Under the pieces are notes generated by a model. The model had not been told where the DNA came from. It saw only the letters and a list, made by a program, of their open reading frames with translations, and ran no database searches. The position numbers and the translations under genes were made by a program. From positions 1 to 5,531 of the forward strand of contig SCVT01000635.1 in assembly GCA_004296815.1 (NCBI GenBank): 5,531 nucleotides of DNA. Direction: 5' to 3'. The stretch is from Reyranella sp. (GTDB lineage: Bacteria; Pseudomonadota; Alphaproteobacteria; Reyranellales; Reyranellaceae). Positions 1 through 5,531 of this stretch are shown here, piece by piece (within the stretch, counting starts at the first letter, position 1; every line of letters begins with the position of its first letter).

Positions 1-336
1 GGCCAGCGCTTCGGCGTGATCTCGATCCTGCGCAAGTCGATCCCGCGCCACCTGCGCTATGTCGGGCAGATGGGCCTCACCGACCGCATGGCGGGCGACC
101 GCGCGATCGGGCTGGGTGTCGTCGAGCTCTCCGACGAGGCGCGCACCTTCATCCGCATGGCCGAGGTCGCGGCCGAGCTGCGCGACGAGGACGGCGCCGA
201 CGTGCTGGTCATGGGCTGCGCCGGCATGGCGCGTTACCGCGACCGCCTGCAGCGCCATGTCGGCCTGCCGGTGGTCGAGCCGTCGCAGGCGGCCGTCTCG
301 ATGGCGATCGGCCGCTCGCGGCTCGCCTGGTCCTGA
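1..336 (+). CDS. Hydantoin / Asp-Glu racemase family protein, C-terminal part (5' end outside window)
   Basis: The frame is open from base 1 and stops at TGA 334-336, giving 111 residues, about the C-terminal half of a family usually near 230-250 residues. The segment DGADVLVMGCAGMARY carries the second catalytic cysteine (codon 217-219) in the G-C-x-G-M context typical of hydantoin racemases. A VISIL strand near the window start and the VGLPVVEPSQAAV tail also fit the Asp/Glu/hydantoin racemase fold, a cofactor-independent two-cysteine racemase. The first catalytic cysteine lies off the window and cannot be checked. The likely role is racemising 5-substituted hydantoins for the hydantoinase encoded nearby. 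It is on the opposite strand and converges on the hydantoinase operon, so it must be transcribed separately. Related maleate isomerase or aspartate racemase activity cannot be excluded from half a protein. Confidence 0.85.
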   Translation, partial: GQRFGVISILRKSIPRHLRYVGQMGLTDRMAGDRAIGLGVVELSDEARTFIRMAEVAAELRDEDGADVLVMGCAGMARYRDRLQRHVGLPVVEPSQAAVSMAIGRSRLAWS

Positions 337-339
337 TCC

Positions 340-966
340 CTACTCCGCCGCCTTCGGCTTCACGACCGGCGCCGCCGGGAACTCCATGCGGTCGTCGGTG
401 CGGCAGTAGCGGTCGGCGAACATGCGGCCCACGGGATGGTACTTGTCCATGTGGACGCGCATCGCCTTGGGGTCCCACAGCTCGTCGCGGATATGGAAGC
501 GCAGGCCCTCGCCGATCACGAGCTGGCGGTCGTCCTTCACGTTGATGACCTGCCAGGTCTTGCACTCCATCGCCCACGGCGCATCGGCGAGACGCGGCAC
601 CTTGATGTCGACCGAGGGCGCGAGCTTGAGACCGAGATAGTCGGGCTCGCCGACGTTGGGCGGGAAGTCGCCGCTCGAGTCGTGCATCACGCGCGCCAGC
701 GGCTCGTCGGTCAGGTTGACCACGAACTGGCCGGTGCGCTCGATGTTGGTCCAGGTGTCCTTGATCCGCCCGTCCGGCCGCCGGTTGATGGCGAACATGC
801 AGAGCGGCGGATCCTCGGCGAAGACGTTGAAGAAGCTGAAGGGCGCGGCGTTGACGATCCCGGTCGGGCCCAGCGTCGTCACCCAGGCGATCGGGCGCGG
901 CAGCACGAAGGCGGTCAGGATCTTGTAGCGGTCGTGGTGGTTAACGTCGTTGACGGCGTACTGCAT
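340..966 (-). CDS. Flavin reductase family protein (FMN-binding split barrel)
   Basis: This 208-residue protein belongs to the DIM6/NTAB flavin reductase-like family, which uses NAD(P)H to reduce FMN or FAD, often for a partner monooxygenase. Visible family signs are PRPIAWVTTLG (residues 23-33), then NAAPFSFFNVF (39-49) followed by a D-P-P turn, the flavin-binding core, and the C-terminal YHPVGRMFADRY segment. It is cytoplasmic, with no signal peptide. The ATG at 966-964 follows the carbamoylase TAG by two bases, so translation is probably coupled; the nearest Shine-Dalgarno-like GGAG lies about 14 bases upstream, longer than ideal. The same frame stays open far upstream, but that part is an Arg-rich shadow of the carbamoylase gene. 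It is the last gene of the operon. No monooxygenase partner is in the window. RutF of the Rut pyrimidine pathway is a distant relative by family, but the other Rut genes are absent here. Confidence 0.88.
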   Translation of the reverse strand: MQYAVNDVNHHDRYKILTAFVLPRPIAWVTTLGPTGIVNAAPFSFFNVFAEDPPLCMFAINRRPDGRIKDTWTNIERTGQFVVNLTDEPLARVMHDSSGDFPPNVGEPDYLGLKLAPSVDIKVPRLADAPWAMECKTWQVINVKDDRQLVIGEGLRFHIRDELWDPKAMRVHMDKYHPVGRMFADRYCRTDDRMEFPAAPVVKPKAAE

Positions 967-968
967 GA

Positions 969-1919
969 CTAGTTGCTCGGCTCCAGTTTGACGCCGGCAC
1001 GCTCGGAGATGAGCTTGTAGTGCTCCGGGCGACGGTGCTTGGCGAAGTTGAAGGTGGTGTTGCGGATGTATTCGCCGAGCGCGAGATCGCAGTCGTAGGA
1101 GATGACCTCGTCCTCCTCGGTGGTGCCCTTGGCCACGACCTCGCCGGTCGGCGCCACGATCACCGAGCCGCCGTGCAGCCAGAAGCCGTCTTCCTTGCCG
1201 GCCTTGGCGGTGGCGACGACCCAGATGCCGTTCTGGTAGGCCGCGGCCTGCAGCGAGAGCATATGGTGGAACACGCGCAGGTACGGCGGCTCGTGCGGCG
1301 CGTAGACGTTGTCGCTCGGCGTGTTGTAGCCCAGCACGACCATCTCGGCGCCCTTCAGGCTCATGACGCGGAAGGTCTCGGGCCAGCGCCGGTCGTTGCA
1401 GATGCATTGGCCGACGATCACGTTGTCCTTGAACATCTTCCAGACGTTGAACCCGAGATCGCCGACCTCGAAGTACTTCTTCTCGAGATGCTGGTACGGA
1501 ACGTTCGGGCGATGGTCGTCATGGCCCGGCAGGTGGACCTTGCGGTACTTGCCGACCAGGCGGCCGTCCGGCCCGACCAGGATCGAGGTGTTGAAGTGGT
1601 GCGGCTTGCCGCCCTCCTCGGTGCGCTCGGCATAGCCCAGGTAGAAGCCGATGCCCTTGGCGCGCGCCAGCTCGAACAGCGGCGCCGTCTCGGGGCTCGG
1701 CATCTGGTTCTCGAAGTACTTCTCGACCTCGTTCGGATCCTCCATCCAGTAGCGCGGGAAGAAGGTCGTGAGCGCGAGCTCGGGGAACACCACGAACTTC
1801 GAGCCGCGGCTGTCGGCCTCCTTCAGCATCTCGACCATGCGCTTGACCACGCTGGCGCGGCTGTCGGCGCGATGGATGGGCCCGAGCTGGGCGGACGACA
1901 CTTTCAGGCGGCGGGACAC
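969..1919 (-). CDS. N-carbamoyl-D-amino-acid hydrolase (nitrilase superfamily)
   Basis: This 316-residue cytoplasmic C-N hydrolase removes the carbamoyl group from N-carbamoyl-D-amino acids, giving D-amino acid, CO2 and NH3, the second step of hydantoin utilisation. The Glu-Lys-Cys triad is visible: E47 in VVFPELALTTFFPRY, K127 in GKYRKVHLPGH, and C174 in CICNDRRWPE. Segments FNTSIL, QHLEKKYFE-GDLGF, GYNTP, FHHMLS and VAPTGE-V resemble the Agrobacterium D-carbamoylase as I remember it, where the triad is E47, K127 and C172. A two-residue insertion between K127 and the nucleophile explains the shift. The arginine pair R177-R178 after the cysteine is expected to bind the substrate carboxylate. 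The GTG start at 1919 is chosen because AGGAG lies 8 bases upstream and the N-terminus MSRRLKVSSAQLGP aligns with the family start. Beta-ureidopropionase is the main alternative, less favoured by these motifs. Confidence 0.93.
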   Translation of the reverse strand: MSRRLKVSSAQLGPIHRADSRASVVKRMVEMLKEADSRGSKFVVFPELALTTFFPRYWMEDPNEVEKYFENQMPSPETAPLFELARAKGIGFYLGYAERTEEGGKPHHFNTSILVGPDGRLVGKYRKVHLPGHDDHRPNVPYQHLEKKYFEVGDLGFNVWKMFKDNVIVGQCICNDRRWPETFRVMSLKGAEMVVLGYNTPSDNVYAPHEPPYLRVFHHMLSLQAAAYQNGIWVVATAKAGKEDGFWLHGGSVIVAPTGEVVAKGTTEEDEVISYDCDLALGEYIRNTTFNFAKHRRPEHYKLISERAGVKLEPSN

Positions 1920-1932
1920 GGCTCTCTCTCCT
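1920..1932 (-). promoter_or_regulatory. Ribosome binding site that fixes the carbamoylase GTG start
   Basis: On the minus strand, AGGAG at 1932-1928 lies 8 bases before the GTG at 1919-1917, within a purine-rich run (AGAGGAGAGAGAG). The spacing is near ideal, and there is no nearby in-frame ATG that preserves the family N-terminus, so GTG is taken as the start. Confidence 0.75.
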
Positions 1933-1933
1933 C

Positions 1934-1960
1934 TAGAACAGCGGCTTAGAATAGCGGCTT
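1934..1960. repeat. 13-base tandem duplication over the hydantoinase stop codon
   Basis: Two adjacent copies of a 13-base unit occupy 1934-1946 (tagaacagcggct) and 1947-1959 (tagaatagcggct), differing at one base; a shared final t extends each match to 14. On the coding (minus) strand each copy reads as the end of the hydantoinase: AAG CCG CTA TTC TAA in the used copy, and AAG CCG CTG TTC TAG in the second. The duplication therefore leaves the KPLF C-terminus unchanged while moving the downstream carbamoylase Shine-Dalgarno 13 bases away from the stop. Confidence 0.8.
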
Positions 1961-3415
1961 CAGGCCGAAGCGAGTCATCGACTGCAGCTCGGGCGCGGTC
2001 TGGCCGAGCGGCTTGGCGGAGTCGGGCGAGGCGCAGGGCAGGAACTGGCCCGAGCCGCGCGGGGCGTTGAGCTTGCCGTCCTCGACCACGACGCGGCCGC
2101 GGCTCACGACGGTGATGGGCCAGCCTTTGATCTGCTTCCCCTCGTAGGGCGTGTAGCCGACATTGTCGTGCAGGTCCTTCCAGCGGATCGTCACGTCCTT
2201 GTCGGCGTCCCAGATCGCGAGGTCGGCGTCGGAGCCGACGGCGATCGTGCCCTTCTTCGGATAGAGCCCGTAGAGCTTGGCGTGATTGGCGGAGGTGAGC
2301 GCCACAAACTGCTGCAGGGTGATGCGGCCCTTCTGGACGCCCTCGGAGAACAGCATGGGCAGGCGGATCTCGAGACCCGGCACGCCGTTGGCCATCTCCT
2401 TGAAGGTCGTCTTGTCGCCCTTCGGGATCTTGCCCTTCTCGTTGAACTGGTAGGGCGCATGGTCCGACGAGAAGGTCTGCAACGTGCCGTCCTTCAGCGC
2501 GGCCCACACCGCCTCCTGCGCCTCGGAGTCGCGCGGCGGCGGGCTGCAGCACCACATGGCGCCCTCGACGCCGGGCTTGTCCATGTCGTCGGCGGTAAGT
2601 GCGATGTATTGCGGGCAGGTCTCGCCGAAGATCTTGAGCCCCTTCTTCTGCGCCTGACGCAGCGTCTCGAGCGCCTCGACCTCCGACATGTGCACCAGCA
2701 GGAGCGGCGCATCGACCAGCCGCGACAGCGAGATCGCGCGGTTGGTGGCCTCCGCCTCGGCGATGCGGGCGTGGGCGATCGCGTGGAACTTGGGCGCGCC
2801 GTGACCCTGGTCGACCAGGTGATGCGCCAGCCACTGGATCATGTCGTGGTTCTCGGCGTGCACCATGACCAGCGCACCGTCGCGCCGCGCCAGCGCCAGG
2901 ATGTCGAGCATCTGGTAGTCGCTGACCTTCATGGCGTCGTAGGTCATGTAGATCTTGAACGAGGTGTAGCCGTCCTTGATCAGCGCCGGCAGCTCCTGGC
3001 CCAGCGCCTGCGGCGTGGGATCGGTGACGATCAGGTGGAAGGCATAGTCGATCACCGCCTTGGGCGTCGCAGCCTCGTGATAGTCCTTCACCACCTGGCG
3101 CAGCGACATGCCGCGATGCTGGGCGGCGAACGGGATGACGGTCGTGGTGCCGCCGAACGCGGCAGAGACAGTGCCGGTATAGAAGTCGTCGGCGCACATG
3201 ATGCCGAAGCCCGACTTCTGCTCGATGTGGCAGTGGCTGTCGATGCCGCCCGGCAGCACGAACTTGCCGCCGGCGTCGATCTCGCGCGCGCCCTTCCCCT
3301 TGATATCCGGCCCGATCTCGACGACCTGGCCGCCCTTCACGGCAATGTCGCCCTCGGTCTGACGCTCGGCGGTGACGATCTTGGCGTTGCGAACAACGAG
3401 GTCGAACTCGGCCAT
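1946..3415 (-). CDS. D-hydantoinase / dihydropyrimidinase (cyclic amidohydrolase)
   Basis: This 489-residue metal-dependent amidohydrolase hydrolyses hydantoins or 5,6-dihydropyrimidines to N-carbamoyl amino acids. The complete binuclear metal site is visible: H61 and H63 in GGIDSHCHIEQ, the lysine expected to be carboxylated K154 in SFKIYMTYD, H186 in MVHAEN, H242 in LLVHMSE and D318 in SSDHAPY. Y159, five residues after the lysine, fits the catalytic tyrosine. ETCPQY (265-270) and CSPPPRD (290-296) are further family blocks. The length is slightly above the usual 460-480, owing to a C-terminal tail after GSGQFL. ATG at 3415 is preferred over the TTG immediately before it, because GGAG lies 8 bases upstream of ATG. 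The gene starts 5 bases after the DapA-like stop and is followed 26 bases on by the carbamoylase. Coupling with a D-carbamoylase favours hydantoinase or broad D-specific activity over pure pyrimidine degradation, but specificity cannot be read from the motifs. Confidence 0.94.
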   Translation of the reverse strand: MAEFDLVVRNAKIVTAERQTEGDIAVKGGQVVEIGPDIKGKGAREIDAGGKFVLPGGIDSHCHIEQKSGFGIMCADDFYTGTVSAAFGGTTTVIPFAAQHRGMSLRQVVKDYHEAATPKAVIDYAFHLIVTDPTPQALGQELPALIKDGYTSFKIYMTYDAMKVSDYQMLDILALARRDGALVMVHAENHDMIQWLAHHLVDQGHGAPKFHAIAHARIAEAEATNRAISLSRLVDAPLLLVHMSEVEALETLRQAQKKGLKIFGETCPQYIALTADDMDKPGVEGAMWCCSPPPRDSEAQEAVWAALKDGTLQTFSSDHAPYQFNEKGKIPKGDKTTFKEMANGVPGLEIRLPMLFSEGVQKGRITLQQFVALTSANHAKLYGLYPKKGTIAVGSDADLAIWDADKDVTIRWKDLHDNVGYTPYEGKQIKGWPITVVSRGRVVVEDGKLNAPRGSGQFLPCASPDSAKPLGQTAPELQSMTRFGLKPLF

Positions 3416-3427
3416 CAATCCTACTCC
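3416..3427 (-). promoter_or_regulatory. Ribosome binding site for hydantoinase, inside the upstream gene's end
   Basis: The minus-strand GGAG at 3427-3424 is formed by the last codons of the DapA-like gene (GCG GAG TAG). It is 8 bases before ATG 3415 and 5 bases before the in-frame TTG 3418. The spacing favours ATG. Overlap of the site with the upstream stop region suggests translational coupling. Confidence 0.6.
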
Positions 3428-4377
3428 GCTGCCTTGCGACCACGGCCGGCGGCCGCGAGTCGCCGCTCCAGCCGCGCGATCAGCCCGTCGAGCTCGCTCT
3501 TGTCGGCCGCCGTCAGCGACGAGCCCGGCGCCCGCTGCTTGGGGCTCTTGATGGCGCCGCGGCGGAACAGCACTTCCTTGCGCAGCGCCAGACCCACCGC
3601 CGGCTGCACCTCGTGGCGCACCAGCGGCAGGTAGATATCGAACAGGTCCTCGGCTTCCTCGGCGCGGCCCTTGGCAAAGAGCTCGTAGACCTCGGTCAAC
3701 ATCTCGGGCCAGGCGAAGCCGGTCATGGCGCCGTCGGCGCCGCGCCGCATCTCCTGCGGATAGTAGATGCCGCCGTTGCCGACCAGGATCGAGACGCGAC
3801 GACGGCCGGGCCTCTTCTCGCCCTCACGGACGCGCGTCAGCTTGGCGAGGCCCGGCGCATCCTCGTGCTTCAGCATGACGAGCTGCTTGAAGTCGTCGAC
3901 CATGCGCTCGAAGACGCTGGGCGAGAGATAGACGCCGGTCGTCTGCGGGTAGTCCTGGTAGACCAGCGGAATGTCGGGACCGAGCGCGGTGCAGACCTGG
4001 GCGTAGTAGTTGTAGACGCCGTCGTCACCCTTGAGGCCGGGCGGCGGCGCCACCATGACGCCCGCGGCGCCCGCGATCATCGCCTCGTGCGAGAGGCGGC
4101 GCACGTTCTCGAGCCCGGCATGGCTCACGCCCACGATCACCTGGCGGCCCTGCGCGCGGCCGATCACGCGGCTCACCACCTGCATCGACTCCTCGGCGGT
4201 GAGCTTGTGCGCCTCGCCCATCATGCCGAGCAGGGTGAATCCATGTACGCCGCAGCCCAAATAAAAATCGGTCAGCGTGTCGACGCTCTGCAGGTCGAGC
4301 GCGCCGTCATCGGTGAACGGCGTCGCCGCAATGATAAAGACGCCTTTTGCCTGCTCGTTCAGTTTGCCAGTCGACAT
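3421..4377 (-). CDS. DapA / N-acetylneuraminate lyase superfamily protein, not a canonical dihydrodipicolinate synthase
   Basis: This 318-residue TIM-barrel class I aldolase/lyase is the first gene of the minus-strand operon. ATG at 4377 has GAGGAG 8 bases upstream. Fold signs are AATPFTDDGALD (17-28), G-M-M-G-E at 51-55 in the place of the family G-T-T-G-E loop, VMVAPPP (107-113), and K170 in VMLKHEDAPG, the Schiff-base lysine. By hand alignment to E. coli DapA from memory, T44, Y107, Y133 and R138 appear replaced by Met, Pro113, Gln141 and Thr146, so lysine biosynthesis is unlikely. GNGGIYYPQE and RGADGAMTGFAWPEML mark a catabolic-type subgroup often annotated only by family. It probably cleaves, condenses or dehydrates a 2-keto acid linked to the hydantoin pathway, but the substrate is unknown. 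The C-terminus is basic (RLERRLAAAGRGRKAAE). Near codons 36-41 there is a run of A/T-ending codons (GAT TTT TAT TTG), unusual for this GC-rich gene. Confidence 0.87.
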   Translation of the reverse strand: MSTGKLNEQAKGVFIIAATPFTDDGALDLQSVDTLTDFYLGCGVHGFTLLGMMGEAHKLTAEESMQVVSRVIGRAQGRQVIVGVSHAGLENVRRLSHEAMIAGAAGVMVAPPPGLKGDDGVYNYYAQVCTALGPDIPLVYQDYPQTTGVYLSPSVFERMVDDFKQLVMLKHEDAPGLAKLTRVREGEKRPGRRRVSILVGNGGIYYPQEMRRGADGAMTGFAWPEMLTEVYELFAKGRAEEAEDLFDIYLPLVRHEVQPAVGLALRKEVLFRRGAIKSPKQRAPGSSLTAADKSELDGLIARLERRLAAAGRGRKAAE

Positions 4378-4409
4378 CTCGACTTCTCCTCGGCGCGTTT
4401 CTTGCAGCG

Positions 4410-4437
4410 ATCATGCCACCCGCCGGGCGCTTGTCGA
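4410..4437 (-). promoter_or_regulatory. Possible sigma-70-type promoter for the hydantoinase operon
   Basis: In the divergent intergenic region the minus strand reads TCGACA (4437-4432, 5 of 6 to the -35 consensus), a 16-base spacer, and CATGAT (4415-4410, 4 of 6 to the -10 consensus). Transcription would begin near 4403, leaving a leader of about 26 bases with the GAGGAG site before ATG 4377. The match was found by eye in a GC-rich region where chance hits occur. No comparably good promoter was seen for the plus-strand permease operon, which may start within or upstream of the same region. Confidence 0.35.
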
Positions 4438-4491
4438 GCGTCGCGGCGTCGGCCAGTGTTCTTACCCGAAGAGGGGCAGGTTTCTAACTAA

Positions 4492-5430
4492 ATGGCGCGG
4501 CATATCGCCCACCGATTGATGATTTCGCTGCCGGTTCTGCTGGGCGTTCTGCTCATCGGCTTCCTGCTGCTGCAAGTGGTGCCCACCGATCCGGCAACCG
4601 TCGTCGCGGGCCCGACCGCGACCAAGGCCGAGGTCGAGGCGATCCGCAACGAGCTCGGCCTCAACCAGCCGCTCTGGGTCCAGTTCGGTCGCTACCTCGG
4701 CCGCGTGGTGCAGCTCGATCTCGGCCGCTCGATGATCTCCAACCGGCCCGTGGTCGAGGAAATCTCGCTGACGCTGTGGCCGACCGTCGAGTTGATGCTC
4801 GCCTGCCTGCTGTGGGCCGTGCCGCTCGGCATCACGCTCGGAACGCTTGCAGCGCGCCGACGCGGCACGCTGATCGACCGCGCCATCATGGCGCTCTCGG
4901 TGATGGGCGTGTCGGTGCCGGTCTTCTGGGTCGGCCTGTTGCTCATTCAATATGTCGGCGGCGCGGGCCTGCTGCCCTTCCAGGGGCGCGATGGTCCGAT
5001 CTGGAGTGCGTCAGGCTTCCTCAGCATCATCCTCCCGGCAGTCACCTTGGGCGCGGTGTTCGTCGGCCCTGTCGCGCGCATGACGCGTACGTCATTGCTC
5101 GAGACGCTCGGCGCCGACTATGTGCGGACCGCGCGCGCCAAGGGCGCGTCCGACTGGCGGGTCACGATCCGGCATGCGCTGCGCAACGCCATGATCCCGG
5201 TCGTCACCTTGGTCGGCCTGCAGATCGGCTTCCTGCTGGGCGGCTCGATCGTCACCGAGACGATGTTCGCCTGGCCAGGTGTCGGCCGCATGGCGGTCGG
5301 CGCGATCACGGCCAGCGACTTCCCGCTGGCGCAGGGCGCGATCCTGATCCTCGCGGTGGGCTTCATGGTCATCAACCTCGCGGTCGACGTGCTCTATGCC
5401 TACCTGGATCCAAGGATAGCGCGCGGATGA
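4492..5430 (+). CDS. ABC transporter permease, DppB-like (peptide/opine/nickel family)
   Basis: This 312-residue inner-membrane protein is one of two permeases of a binding-protein-dependent importer. About six membrane segments are visible: residues 10-30, 97-120, 131-155, 176-195, 233-257 and 279-304. The segment after the first helix, VVPTDPA, followed by LGLNQPLWVQFGRYL and LDLGRSM, is the DppB-type periplasmic domain. The EAA loop that contacts the ATPase is at about 204-236 (ETLGADYVRTARAKG, then RHALRNAMIPVV). A stop codon lies immediately before the ATG in frame, so this is the earliest possible start; the Shine-Dalgarno is weak (GCAGG, 11 bases upstream). It is divergent from the hydantoinase operon and overlaps the next permease by ATGA. 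The substrate could be a peptide, hydantoin or N-carbamoyl amino acid; the link to hydantoins rests only on proximity. Confidence 0.95.
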   Translation: MARHIAHRLMISLPVLLGVLLIGFLLLQVVPTDPATVVAGPTATKAEVEAIRNELGLNQPLWVQFGRYLGRVVQLDLGRSMISNRPVVEEISLTLWPTVELMLACLLWAVPLGITLGTLAARRRGTLIDRAIMALSVMGVSVPVFWVGLLLIQYVGGAGLLPFQGRDGPIWSASGFLSIILPAVTLGAVFVGPVARMTRTSLLETLGADYVRTARAKGASDWRVTIRHALRNAMIPVVTLVGLQIGFLLGGSIVTETMFAWPGVGRMAVGAITASDFPLAQGAILILAVGFMVINLAVDVLYAYLDPRIARG

Positions 5431-5531
5431 CCGACGCCGCCCTCTCCCTCCCGAGCGACGCCGACCAGCGCGCCATCGCCGCGATCCGCCGCAAGAACGC
5501 GGTGTGGCGTCGAATCATGCGCGATCCTGAT
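5427..5531 (+). CDS. ABC transporter permease, DppC-like, N-terminal fragment (cut by window end)
   Basis: An open frame starts at ATG 5427, overlapping the previous permease stop in the 4-base ATGA arrangement typical of translationally coupled genes, and runs 35 codons to the window end. The cytoplasmic N-terminus is Ala/Asp-rich and then basic, ending in VWRRIMRDPD, which matches the pattern R-R-x-x-R-x-P that precedes the first membrane helix in DppC/OppC-type permeases. No membrane segment is reached, so the call rests on this short motif and on the near-universal pairing of DppB with DppC in one operon. ATP-binding and substrate-binding components would be expected beyond the window. 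Confidence 0.8.
   Translation, partial: MTDAALSLPSDADQRAIAAIRRKNAVWRRIMRDPD

Noticed and set aside
340..354. The flavin reductase and DapA-like genes both end with Lys-Ala-Ala-Glu and GCGGAGTAG, suggesting a shared repeat.
   Set aside because: The similarity stops within about a dozen bases on the 5' side, and AAE endings are common in GC-rich alphaproteobacterial genes; too short to call a repeat.
340..1407. A 355-codon open frame giving the flavin reductase a 147-residue N-terminal extension.
   Set aside because: The extension is a low-complexity shadow of the carbamoylase gene. Flavin reductase homology begins just after the ATG at 966.
969..3443. A single 824-codon minus-strand open frame that could look like a hydantoinase-carbamoylase fusion.
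   Set aside because: Its first 500 or so residues are Arg-rich, motif-free sequence read out of frame across the hydantoinase gene. The true hydantoinase is in another frame with all metal ligands, and the carbamoylase has its own GTG and ribosome binding site at 1919.
2168..3634. Long plus-strand open frame (488 codons) antisense to the hydantoinase; similar ones at 1020-1949, 436-972 and 3613-4491.
   Set aside because: They are rich in Arg, Val, Leu, Asp and His without recognisable domains, and lie exactly opposite conserved genes. This is the expected mirror of GC-rich codon usage.
4428..4476. A plus-strand promoter for the permease operon starting from TTGTCG at 4431.
   Set aside because: No acceptable -10 hexamer appears 15-19 bases downstream, so it is not supported by sequence.
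4462..4950. Minus-strand open frames within the DppB-like permease gene.
   Set aside because: They are His/Arg/Gln-rich shadow frames opposite a clear membrane protein, with no ribosome binding site of note.

Overview
The window comes from a strongly GC-rich bacterial chromosome with dense, tightly packed operons and mostly G/C third codon positions. Protein character (long DppB-type permease, D-carbamoylase close to the Agrobacterium enzyme as I remember it, proteins ending in AAE) fits an alphaproteobacterium of the Rhizobiales/Rhodospirillales type. This assignment is inference from style, not from a marker gene.

Layout. Positions 1-336 (+) hold the C-terminal half of a hydantoin/Asp-Glu racemase that begins outside the window. 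It converges, with only 3 bases between stop codons, on a four-gene minus-strand operon that reads from right to left: a DapA/NAL-superfamily lyase (4377-3421), a D-hydantoinase/dihydropyrimidinase (3415-1946), an N-carbamoyl-D-amino-acid hydrolase (1919-969) and a flavin reductase (966-340). Gaps within the operon are 5, 26 and 2 bases. A 114-base divergent intergenic region (4378-4491) separates this operon from a plus-strand ABC transporter operon: a complete DppB-like permease (4492-5430), overlapped by 4 bases by the start of a DppC-like permease (5427 onward, cut by the window end).

How it may work together. Hydantoinase opens a 5-substituted hydantoin (or dihydropyrimidine) to an N-carbamoyl acid, the nitrilase-fold carbamoylase releases the free D-amino acid with CO2 and NH3, and the racemase would interconvert hydantoin enantiomers. 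The adjacent DppBC-type transporter is a candidate importer of the substrate. The DapA-like lyase and the flavin reductase are the parts not explained by classical hydantoin utilisation. The lyase keeps the Schiff-base lysine but lacks the residues that define dihydrodipicolinate synthase, so it probably acts on another keto acid. No RNA genes, mobile elements, CRISPR arrays or convincing terminators were seen. Long open frames antisense to the real genes are high-GC shadows.
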